Shown here one piece after another: positions 1 to 7,305 of a stretch of 64,000 nucleotides of DNA (the stretch's first letter is position 1; each line of letters begins with the position of its first letter). Where the stretch lies: NCBI RefSeq assembly GCF_000484535.1, contig NC_022600.1, forward strand, positions 3,596,001-3,660,000, read 5' to 3'. The translations under genes were made by a program, and so were the position numbers. The DNA is from Gloeobacter kilaueensis JS1 (lineage in GTDB: Bacteria > Cyanobacteriota > Cyanobacteriia > Gloeobacterales > Gloeobacteraceae). The notes beneath the pieces are model-generated. The model was not told the origin of the DNA. It worked only from the letters and a program-made list of their open reading frames with translations, and searched no databases.

Positions 1-645
1 AGCATTGTTGTTCCCGCTGAACAACCGAGCTACTGGTACTGCTGGAGAAGCGATACCTTCAGGCCCATGCTGCACATCTACCTCGAACCGGAGTTGATTG
101 GGCAAGCTGCTGAAACACTGGAGCTAGATAATAGCGATCAGATCAGCCTCGTCCATTGTTTCTCCAAACGTGATCTGCGCCTTCAGCAAATTGCAATGCT
201 GCTCTTAGATGAGTTACAGTCAGGCGGCGTGATGGGCCGGTTGTACGTCGAATCGCTGTCCCAGGTGTTAATCGTTCATCTGCTGCGGCACTACTCCAAC
301 TTGACGCAAACCATCACAGATAAGCACAGAAGCTTAACGCCTACACAACTGCAGCAGGTGATTGACTACATTCACGCTCACCTTAACCAGGATCTGTCCC
401 TTCCTGAACTTGCCAGAATTATCAATATCAGCCCGACTTACTTTGCAAGTTTGTTCAAAGGTGCGATGGGAACCTCGCCACACCAGTACGTGATTCAACA
501 GCGCGTGGAACAGGCGAAGTGGATGCTGACGAAGACGGATCTGGCCATCCCAGACGTTGCCTTACAGGTGGGCTTCTCCAGTCAAAGTCACATGACGCAA
601 CAATTTAAGCGACTCACCGGAATGACACCAAAGCAGCTTCGCTAG
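1..645 (+). CDS. AraC-family transcriptional regulator (5' truncated)
   Basis: The reading frame is open from the first base, so the true start lies outside the window. The last ~100 residues are a double helix-turn-helix DNA-binding domain of the AraC/XylS type: LPELARIINISPTYFASLFK is the first HTH, and IPDVALQVGFSSQSHMTQQFK followed at once by the terminal LTGMTPKQLR is the second. The part before it would be the ligand or dimerisation domain and shows no motif I can name, so the effector is unknown. The gene ends 126 bases before a histidine kinase gene on the same strand; no functional link is implied. Confidence 0.9.
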   Translation, partial: SIVVPAEQPSYWYCWRSDTFRPMLHIYLEPELIGQAAETLELDNSDQISLVHCFSKRDLRLQQIAMLLLDELQSGGVMGRLYVESLSQVLIVHLLRHYSNLTQTITDKHRSLTPTQLQQVIDYIHAHLNQDLSLPELARIINISPTYFASLFKGAMGTSPHQYVIQQRVEQAKWMLTKTDLAIPDVALQVGFSSQSHMTQQFKRLTGMTPKQLR

Positions 646-771
646 CACTATAAGAATTTTGTACAGCGTCACAAGCATCAAAAAAGTCAAGTTGTGGAGC
701 GTAGTCGAAGGCTGCCCTGCTTCGTCGCTGCTGCTAAAATTTCGGCAGTAGACAGCTCTTGAGCGAGTCTC

Positions 772-2439
772 ATGGAACAACTGCAGCAAGAGTTAGAACG
801 GCTACGCCAGGAAAACAAGGAGCTGCAGCGCTATCGGGCGCTTTTTGAGCAGTCGCCCCTCAGTATGCAGCTTCACGCGCCGGATGGCCGATTTGTGGTG
901 GCCAATGCGGCCCACTTCCACCAGTGGAACATCACGGCGGAGCAGATGCAGCACTTCGATCCGCTGAGCGATCCGGAGCTGGAGCGACTGGGTATTCTGG
1001 GAGCGGTTCAGCGTGCCTTCGCCGGTGAGACGGTGCTCATTCCCGGTAACTGGTACGATTCGAGCCACATTACCCCCAACGGAACGCGGCGCTACGTAGA
1101 TGCGGTCTGCTTTCCATTGCGCGACGGTGCGGGCCAGATTAGCGAGGTCGTCATTATTCACCAGGACATGACCTTTTTGGAGCGCGCCGAGTTGCAACTG
1201 TTGCAGGAGCGCGAAAAGGCAGCCCAGGAGCGGGCAGCACAGCTGGCGCGGGCCAACGGCGCGCTGCGCGAATCGCTGGCCCTCCTCAGCCACCAGGCGA
1301 ATCTGGACCGGTTTTTGGGCTACGTGCTGGGGGCGGTCGCCGAGCAGGCAGGAGCCTGTGCAGTCCACCTCTACGTCTTCGACCCACTCGCCAACACCCT
1401 CAGCCAGCGACTGTGCGTGCGCAACGGCGAGGTGTTCCAGCCCAACCATCCCGACGACCCGGCCCTGTTTCGGCGGCCCTTTGCAGCGGATATCACCCCC
1501 GCCTGGGAGCAAATGGTGCGCGCCAAAAATTCGATCATCCACCACACGATCGACCAGCCGCACCCGATGACCTGGCCCCAGACCCTCGAATGGCACAAAA
1601 AGATGGGCCACCGCGCCCGGATCGCCGTGCCGCTTTTTGCCGGGGAGCAGGCAGTCGGCCTTCTGGGGATCGCGATGGAGCACGAGGAGCTGTTTGCCCC
1701 CGAGCAGACCGAATTTATCGCGGCCCTGGCCAACCAGGCGGCGCTGGCGGTGCAACTCGACCGGCTCGCCACCGAAGCGCGCCAGAGCGCTGTGCTCGAA
1801 GAGCGCAACCGGCTGGCCCGCGAAATCCACGACACCCTCGCCCAATCGCTCACCGGCATCGTGCTGCACCTGGAGACGGCTGCTGAACTCCTGAGCGAGC
1901 ATCCGAAGGCGGTCGCCCACATTCTCCAGGCGCGGGAGCTGGCCCGCAGCGGTCTGGCAGAAGCGCGCTGCTCGCTCTGGGCGTTGCGGCCACGGGCCTT
2001 AGAAGGCAGCGACCTCGGCGACGCTCTGCAGCGCCTGCTGCAGCAGTTGACGGCCTACACGGCTGTGGAAAGCCGCTTCCAGAGTTCCGGCACCCCCCAA
2101 TCTTTGAGTGCAGAGGTGGAGGCGAATCTGCTGCGCATCGCCGCTGAGGCGCTTACCAATGCGCTCAAGCACGCCCAGGCAAGAATCCTCAGCCTTGAAT
2201 TGACCTACAAGGCAGGGGCTGTGGAACTGTGGGTGAGCGACGACGGCTGTGGCTTCGACCCGGAGCGGGCGAGTGGTGGCCTTGGCCTTGCCGGTATGCG
2301 CGAGCGGGCCCGCCGCCTGGGTGGACAGCTTTTGATCGCCAGTGGTCCGGGGGCGGGGACGCGGGTGGTTGCCTCGGTGCCCCTTACCCCCGCTTCTGCC
2401 GCTGAATCTGCTCTGGAGACCGCCCGTGGGTTCTCGTGA
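772..2439 (+). CDS. Soluble PAS-GAF sensor histidine kinase, NarX/DesK-type catalytic core
   Basis: 555-residue two-component sensor. A short coiled coil (1-25) leads into a PAS domain (about 20-135, ALFEQSPLSMQLHAPDGRFV), a second coiled coil (140-170), a GAF domain (about 180-335), then the HisKA_3 dimerisation domain with the H box RNRLAREIHDTLAQSL (phospho-acceptor about His353) and an HATPase_c domain with N box EALTNALKHA and G boxes DDGCGFD and GLGLAGMRERA. No membrane segment is visible, so it should sense a cytoplasmic signal. The end overlaps the next gene's start by 14 bases, making the two a cognate pair. Input signal unknown. Confidence 0.93.
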   Translation: MEQLQQELERLRQENKELQRYRALFEQSPLSMQLHAPDGRFVVANAAHFHQWNITAEQMQHFDPLSDPELERLGILGAVQRAFAGETVLIPGNWYDSSHITPNGTRRYVDAVCFPLRDGAGQISEVVIIHQDMTFLERAELQLLQEREKAAQERAAQLARANGALRESLALLSHQANLDRFLGYVLGAVAEQAGACAVHLYVFDPLANTLSQRLCVRNGEVFQPNHPDDPALFRRPFAADITPAWEQMVRAKNSIIHHTIDQPHPMTWPQTLEWHKKMGHRARIAVPLFAGEQAVGLLGIAMEHEELFAPEQTEFIAALANQAALAVQLDRLATEARQSAVLEERNRLAREIHDTLAQSLTGIVLHLETAAELLSEHPKAVAHILQARELARSGLAEARCSLWALRPRALEGSDLGDALQRLLQQLTAYTAVESRFQSSGTPQSLSAEVEANLLRIAAEALTNALKHAQARILSLELTYKAGAVELWVSDDGCGFDPERASGGLGLAGMRERARRLGGQLLIASGPGAGTRVVASVPLTPASAAESALETARGFS

Positions 2440-3064
2440 AGGTCCGATCCGGGTGCTGATTGCCGACGACCATCCGGTGGTGCGCGCCGGTCTTGCCGCC
2501 ATGCTCGAAGTGCGGCCCGAAGATCAGATCGCCGTCGTCGCCCAGGCGGGGGATGGCCGCTCGACGGTCGAATTGTTTGCCGAATATCGCCCCGACATCG
2601 CCCTTATCGATCTGCGGATGCCGGAATTGGACGGCATCGAGGTGATCGCGGCGATCCGCGAGCGCTTCGCCGATGCCCGGCTCATCGTCCTCACCACCTA
2701 CGACGGCGACGAGGACATCTACCGCTGCCTGCAGGCGGGGGCAAAAGCGTATCTGCTCAAAGGGGCACCCCGCGCCGTCCTCGTCGAGTGCATCCGCACC
2801 GTCCACGCCGGGCAGTCCTTCGTGCCCTCCCAGGTGGGCAGCAAGTTGCTCGACCGCCTCGGCCAGCCTCAACTGAGCGAGCGCGAAAGAGAAGTCGTGC
2901 AACTGATGGCCCAGGGGATGAGCAACCAGCAGATCGGCTCGGCGCTGTTTATTGCCGAGACGACGGTCAAGTTTCACGTCAACAACATCCTCACCAAGTT
3001 GCAGGCGGGGGACCGGACCCAGGCGGTGATCGCTGCCCTCAAGCGTGGCATCGCCCACCTGTAG
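2426..3064 (+). CDS. NarL/FixJ-family response regulator
   Basis: 212 residues from the GTG at 2426. This start is chosen because the receiver domain begins directly after it (IRVLIADDHPVVRAGL); an earlier in-frame start at 2342 would add a basic, proline-rich stretch lying wholly inside the kinase gene. Receiver acidic pair DD, phospho-acceptor Asp about 62 in IDLRMPELDG, conserved Lys in AYLLKGA. The C-terminal LuxR-type HTH is intact (LSEREREVVQLMAQGMSNQQIG and TTVKFHVNNILTKLQ). Overlap with the kinase gene indicates co-translation and a cognate partner. Target genes are not evident. Confidence 0.93.
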   Translation: MGSREGPIRVLIADDHPVVRAGLAAMLEVRPEDQIAVVAQAGDGRSTVELFAEYRPDIALIDLRMPELDGIEVIAAIRERFADARLIVLTTYDGDEDIYRCLQAGAKAYLLKGAPRAVLVECIRTVHAGQSFVPSQVGSKLLDRLGQPQLSEREREVVQLMAQGMSNQQIGSALFIAETTVKFHVNNILTKLQAGDRTQAVIAALKRGIAHL

Positions 3065-3082
3065 AACGGGCCGCACTTCCTG

Positions 3083-3111
3083 CTTCAGATGGGTTACACC
3101 CCCACCTGAAG
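3083..3111. repeat. Imperfect inverted repeat after the response regulator gene
   Basis: CTTCAG-A-TGGG, a 7-base loop, then CCCA-C-CTGAAG, giving a 10-bp stem with one A/C mismatch. No T run follows, so it is a poor intrinsic terminator. It sits 19 bases after the regulator stop and about 30 bases before the first possible start of the DsbA-like gene, so it could equally be an operator or a leader hairpin. Confidence 0.45.
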
Positions 3112-3142
3112 TAGGGCGACATCGACCGGCAATCTGCCTACA

Positions 3143-3712
3143 GTGTTGACGTCTATTGCAAGGGTGCCCGTGGAACCGCAACCACCCCCTCAGCACGCAC
3201 TCCGGCCAGTGACGGCGGACGAGCACATCCTGGGCAATCTCGATGCAACGGTGCTGCTCGTCAAGTACGGTGACTTCGAGTGCCCGAATAGCCAGCGGCT
3301 GCACTTTGCCCTCATCGAATTGCGGGAGCGCCTTCAAGAACGCCTCACGATCGTCTTTCGCCACTTTCCCCAGGGCAATCTCCATCCCCACGCCCATAAA
3401 GCGGCGGAGGCGGCGGAGGCAGCGGCGGCCCAGGGCCACTTCTGGCCGATGCACGCGCTTTTGTTTGCCCACCAGGACGCCCTCAGCAACGGCTTTTTAG
3501 TCGAGTACGCCCTGCAGGTGGGGCTGGATATTCCCCGCTTCTTGCAGGAGGTGAGCGGCGGTGTACACCGCGAGCGCGTCGAAGCGGACCGGCAAAGTGG
3601 GCAAGCAGCAGGCGTGGAGGTAGCTCCGGCCCTATTTATCGACCAGGTGCGCTATCGGGGCGGCTGGAGTACGCCGGAGTTGTTGGCGGCGATCGAATCT
3701 GAGCGCCGGTGA
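3143..3712 (+). CDS. DsbA-family thioredoxin-fold protein with a one-cysteine CPNS motif
   Basis: Up to 189 residues. The fold is recognisable from the beta strand LLVKYGDFECPNS, helix LIELRERLQERLTIVFRHFP, and the cis-proline region EVAPALFIDQVRYRGGW near the C-terminus. The usual CxxC active site reads C-P-N-S: the second cysteine is Ser50, so a classical disulfide exchange cycle is not possible. No signal peptide is seen, suggesting a cytoplasmic protein. Similar one-cysteine modules are known attached to NhaA-type antiporters. The start is uncertain: GTG at 3143, 3164 or 3170 are all in frame, and the last two leave the domain intact. Confidence 0.8.
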   Translation: MLTSIARVPVEPQPPPQHALRPVTADEHILGNLDATVLLVKYGDFECPNSQRLHFALIELRERLQERLTIVFRHFPQGNLHPHAHKAAEAAEAAAAQGHFWPMHALLFAHQDALSNGFLVEYALQVGLDIPRFLQEVSGGVHRERVEADRQSGQAAGVEVAPALFIDQVRYRGGWSTPELLAAIESERR

Positions 3713-3884
3713 AGCCCATATTGCCCCCCGGTTCCCTCCCGCTTGCAACCAAAAGATTGCAGAACGGAAACGAACAGTCGTCTGCCCAATAGCTGGCGAG
3801 AATTGCTAATTTTTATCGCGGCTTTAGCGGCAAACGTTCGTGATGCGATAGGCGGTGCTACTGTATGGCCAGGAGGTGAGGCTT

Positions 3885-4067
3885 ATGGTACGCGACTTCT
3901 CGGTCGTGATCCTGGCATTCGCCCTGTTCATCGGGATCGGTATTGTTTTTGCGACCCTTCTTTATAAGGCGATGTCCTGGGATCCGGTGATCACCGGTTC
4001 GATGGTGGTCGTTCTCTACGTTGTGCTTGCCTCGCTAGGCAGGTTAGAAAGCAGGCGTTTGCACTGA
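3885..4067 (+). CDS. Small two-helix membrane protein, unknown function
   Basis: 60 residues. The ATG at 3885 is preceded by AGGAGGTGAG, one of the best Shine-Dalgarno sequences in the window, and this decides the start over an in-frame ATG 30 bases upstream. Two hydrophobic segments (about 5-25, FSVVILAFALFIGIGIVFAT, and 33-52, ITGSMVVVLYVVLASLG) are separated by a short KAMSWDP loop; the C-terminus is basic (RLESRRLH). No family recognised. It stands alone between the DsbA-like gene and an ABC ATPase gene on the same strand. Confidence 0.7.
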   Translation: MVRDFSVVILAFALFIGIGIVFATLLYKAMSWDPVITGSMVVVLYVVLASLGRLESRRLH

Positions 4068-4157
4068 GGGCGTCCGCGCCCTGTCCGGCGACTGTCTGCT
4101 GTGGCACTGACCCGGCTATGATTGGGCATCCCTTGCAGGAGCGCCTGGAAGCTGGTC

Positions 4158-5120
4158 ATGCCGTCCGAGGATCTGTCGTCTGAAACTGGGGCGATTGCCC
4201 TCGACATCCAGAATCTGAGCAAATCTTTTCGCTCCGGTTTCTGGCTGAATAGGCGGCTCTATCCGCTCAAGAACTGCACCCTGCAGGTGCCTGTCGGCGA
4301 AACTTTTGGACTATTGGGACCGAACGGTGCCGGTAAGACGACGCTGCTAAAAATTTTGTTGGGTATCGTTCGGCCAGGCGGGGGCAAAGCGACGCTGCTG
4401 GGTTGTCCACTGGGGGATGAGTCTGTAAAATCGCGCATCGGTTATTTGCCCGAAAATCCGTATTTTTATGACGCTTTGACCGGCGAGGAGGTGCTCTACT
4501 TTGCAGGCAGGCTCTTCGAGTTGCCCCGGCACCTCCTCAAGCAGAGGGTGGACGCCTTGCTCGATCGCGTCGGTTTATCGCGGCTCGCGGGCCGCCGACC
4601 GTTGCGCAAGTACTCCAAGGGAATGCTGCAGCGGCTCGGACTGGCCCAGGCACTGATCAACGATCCGCAGTTATTGTTTCTTGACGAGCCGATGTCGGGC
4701 CTCGATCCGCTCGGTCGCCACCGTTTCCGCGAGATCTTGCTGCAGTTGCGCGCCGAGGGCCGGACGATCTTCTTCAACAGCCACATCCTCACAGACGTTG
4801 AACTGCTGTGCGACCGCATCGGCCTTCTCATTGGCGGCGAACTCGTCCGCCAGGGCAGCCTTACCGAATTGCTGGGGAGCAAGCACACCTACCGGGCAGA
4901 ATTGGAGGGCAAGGATCCCCGAGCCCTGGAGCCTTTGCTGGCCGATCTCGACTGCCAGGGCAACCGTATCCGGGGCCGCCTCAAGCTTCCCCCCCGCGAG
5001 TTCGTCGCCGCTCTACCGCCGGAGGCGGTGCTCATCGAACTGAGAGGCGAGCGCCCATCGCTGGAGGACTTTTTTCAGGCCACCGTCGCCGCCCACCAGG
5101 GACAACTGCTCGACACCTGA
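4158..5120 (+). CDS. ABC transporter ATP-binding protein (ABC-2/NatA-type)
   Basis: 320 residues from the ATG at 4158; an in-frame ATG at 4122 would add 12 residues with no better ribosome site. Walker A GPNGAGKTTL, Q loop GYLPENPYFYD, signature YSKGMLQRLGLAQAL, Walker B LLFLDEPMSGLDP and switch histidine FNSHILTD are all present. The C-terminal ~100 residues (after IGGELVRQGSLTELLG) resemble the extra domain of ABC-2 exporters such as CcmA/NatA. The permease is not next to it: neighbours are a small membrane protein upstream and a lipoprotein downstream, so the substrate cannot be inferred. Confidence 0.9.
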   Translation: MPSEDLSSETGAIALDIQNLSKSFRSGFWLNRRLYPLKNCTLQVPVGETFGLLGPNGAGKTTLLKILLGIVRPGGGKATLLGCPLGDESVKSRIGYLPENPYFYDALTGEEVLYFAGRLFELPRHLLKQRVDALLDRVGLSRLAGRRPLRKYSKGMLQRLGLAQALINDPQLLFLDEPMSGLDPLGRHRFREILLQLRAEGRTIFFNSHILTDVELLCDRIGLLIGGELVRQGSLTELLGSKHTYRAELEGKDPRALEPLLADLDCQGNRIRGRLKLPPREFVAALPPEAVLIELRGERPSLEDFFQATVAAHQGQLLDT

Positions 5121-5290
5121 ACAGCCGACAGGTAGAGATCGCGGCAGTGAAGAAGCCTTCCTGGGACAGAGGGAAGACACGTCCGCCGTTTCTAGTATCA
5201 AAATGTCCCTGCCGAATCGGGCGGGGAGGTGGGCAAATGCTGAAGGCTTTGTCTCACGGCTGAATCATCAGATCCAGGAGTTTAACCGAG

Positions 5291-5875
5291 ATGAAAAAGA
5301 CCCAAGCACTTTTGTTGAGCCTGCCGTTGATTCTTGGCCTGGCAGCCTGCAGCAATCCGAATCCGAATGCCGAGGGTGTCCGTCAGGATCAAGTCGCCTC
5401 CAACGAGCGCGCCGAAAACCAGCGCCAGGACGCTGCGAACAGCACCGGCGATGCCGCCAACAATGCTGGCAACGCCGCTGGCCAGGCAGCGGGTAATGCC
5501 GGTCAACAGGCCAATAGCGCTGTCGGCAACACCGACGGTGCCCAGACTGCCGGCAGCGGTGAGTCCCCCGCCGATGCTTCCAAAGACGCCGCCAGTGACA
5601 CCCGCAAGCGGCAGCTCAACTCCGACATCCGGGCCCGCGAGCAGCGCGAGGACCGCACCGGCAAGGTGAGCGACGGCGATCTCGAAAGCAAGGTCCGCAG
5701 CAAGCTCGAAGCGAATATTCAGCAGAGCCGCATCGCCGTGACGGCCAAAGAAGGAACCGTCACCCTCAAGGGCAAGGTGCCGACCGAGGCGGATATCACC
5801 AAGGCCACTACCCTGACCAAAGAAATCCAGGGTGTGAAGCAGGTGCAGTCCGAGCTGACTACCGGTAAGGGCTGA
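5291..5875 (+). CDS. BON-domain lipoprotein
   Basis: 194 residues with a clear lipoprotein signal: MKKTQ, hydrophobic LLLSLPLILG, lipobox LAAC with Cys20 as the lipidation site. Residues about 25-100 are Asn/Ala/Gln-rich and probably unstructured. The C-terminal ~65 residues form a BON domain (SDGDLESKVRSKLEANI, IAVTAKEGTVTLKGKVPTEA, EIQGVKQVQSEL), a small fold linked to phospholipid binding in periplasmic proteins such as OsmY. It should be tethered to a membrane facing the periplasm. AGGAG lies 11 bases upstream of the ATG. The ABC ATPase gene precedes it by 170 bases. Confidence 0.88.
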   Translation: MKKTQALLLSLPLILGLAACSNPNPNAEGVRQDQVASNERAENQRQDAANSTGDAANNAGNAAGQAAGNAGQQANSAVGNTDGAQTAGSGESPADASKDAASDTRKRQLNSDIRAREQREDRTGKVSDGDLESKVRSKLEANIQQSRIAVTAKEGTVTLKGKVPTEADITKATTLTKEIQGVKQVQSELTTGKG

Positions 5876-5976
5876 GCGACAGAACGGCGGGGTTCTAAAA
5901 ACATTTAGAGAACCAGGCGATCTGCCAGGGGCGATTGCTGTACTGTATCTTTCAATGTTTTGCCTGGAGCCTCGCC

Positions 5977-7305
5977 GTGTCTCTGTTTCGTCTCTTCACT
6001 GGCCTGGGTGCATTGCTGGGGGTGGTTGGGGGTGCTGTCGCCGCAAGTGCGGCACCGGTTGCCCTCAAGGCCGCCCGTCTTTTTGACGGCAAATCCGACG
6101 CGCTCCTATCCAACGCCGTCGTCCTCGTCGAGGGCCGCAAGATCGTCGAGGTGGGCAGCAATCTCGCGATTCCGCCCGGTGCGACGGTGATCGACCTGGG
6201 CAACGCTACCCTCAGTCCCGGCTTCATCGACGCCCATACCCACCTGAGCGGCGAAGCCTCCGACGATTACAAGCAAGATTTTATCGATGGCTTTCGCCGC
6301 CAGATCCCTGAGCAGGCGTACTACGCCGCCTCCTACGCCAAAAAAGTGCTGGAGGCCGGCTTTACCACTGTCCGCGACGTGGGCAGCCAGGATTTTATCG
6401 ACGTGAGCCTGCGCAACGCGATTGCCAGAGGGCTCGTTCCCGGCCCCCGGATGCTGGTGGCCGTTCATGCGATCGGGGCAACGGGCGGCCACTGCGATAC
6501 GACTGGCCTGCGCTTCAACGTGCTGGGAAAAGAGAGCGACTACAAGGAAGGGGTGGCAAACGGTCCGGACCAGATTCGAGAGGCGGTGCGCTTCCAGGTC
6601 AAGTACGGCGCGGATGTGATCAAGACCTGCGCTTCCGGCGGCGTGCTCTCTCTGGCCGACGAGGTGGACACACCGCAGCTTACTCTTGCAGAAATGACTG
6701 CCCTGGTGGACGAGGCCCATCGCCTGCGCAAAAAAGTGGCCGCCCACTGCCACGGCGACCGCGCTGCCAAAGAAGCGATCGAGGCTGGAGTCGATTCGAT
6801 CGAGCACGGTTCGTTTCTCAAGGACGATACCCTTGCCCTGATGAAACAAAAGGGCGTCTACCTCGTGCCGACGCTGCTGGCGGGCGAGTGGACCGGCGGC
6901 AAGGCCGACAAGTTTCCGCCCGAAATTGCGGCCAAAGCGAAGGCGGCTCTCGCAGCCCGTTCCAGCATGTTCCGCCACGCTGTCGCGATGGGCGTCAAGA
7001 TTGGCCTTGGCACCGATTCTGCCGTCTCGCCCCACGGCCTCAACGCCAGAGAATTCGGCCTGATGACCGGCTTAGGGATGAAGCCGATCGATGCTTTGAA
7101 AGCGGCGACCTCGGTAGACGCCGATCTGCTGGGCATCGCCTCCCAGGTCGGAACGCTCGAAAAGGGCAAACTGGCGGATCTTGTCGCTGTCCCCGGCAAT
7201 CCGACCGCCGACATTACCGCCACCGAAAAGGTCTTCTTCGTGATGAAGGAGGGGCAGGTGATCAAAAATACGCGCCAGAGCGGTCTGGCTGCCGCCCCTC
7301 AGTGA
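5977..7305 (+). CDS. Secreted amidohydrolase, prolidase/imidazolonepropionase-like
   Basis: 442 residues from the GTG at 5977, preferred because GGAG lies just upstream and the protein then begins with a standard signal peptide (hydrophobic core LFTGLGALLGVVGGAVAASA). An earlier ATG at 5935 would put a Cys-rich stretch in front. Metal-dependent amidohydrolase signatures are complete: DAHTHLSGE, the probable carboxylated lysine in GADVIKTCASGG, AAHCHGD, IEHGSF and LGTDSA. The C-terminal beta-sandwich motif GTLEKGKLADLVAV is also present. Family members hydrolyse Xaa-Pro dipeptides or cyclic amides; the substrate here is not determinable. It converges on dnaB with stops overlapping by 7 bases. 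Confidence 0.9.
   Translation: MSLFRLFTGLGALLGVVGGAVAASAAPVALKAARLFDGKSDALLSNAVVLVEGRKIVEVGSNLAIPPGATVIDLGNATLSPGFIDAHTHLSGEASDDYKQDFIDGFRRQIPEQAYYAASYAKKVLEAGFTTVRDVGSQDFIDVSLRNAIARGLVPGPRMLVAVHAIGATGGHCDTTGLRFNVLGKESDYKEGVANGPDQIREAVRFQVKYGADVIKTCASGGVLSLADEVDTPQLTLAEMTALVDEAHRLRKKVAAHCHGDRAAKEAIEAGVDSIEHGSFLKDDTLALMKQKGVYLVPTLLAGEWTGGKADKFPPEIAAKAKAALAARSSMFRHAVAMGVKIGLGTDSAVSPHGLNAREFGLMTGLGMKPIDALKAATSVDADLLGIASQVGTLEKGKLADLVAVPGNPTADITATEKVFFVMKEGQVIKNTRQSGLAAAPQ

Noticed and set aside
802-1920. 372-residue open frame antisense to the histidine kinase
   Set aside because: Lies wholly within a gene with clear PAS, GAF and kinase domains; its translation has no motif and reflects GC-rich third positions.
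3083-3111. Rho-independent terminator after the response regulator
   Set aside because: The stem is good but no T run follows, so it is listed as an inverted repeat instead.
2384-3472. 362-residue minus-strand frame across the response regulator and DsbA-like genes
   Set aside because: Spans two recognisable plus-strand genes and shows no domain.
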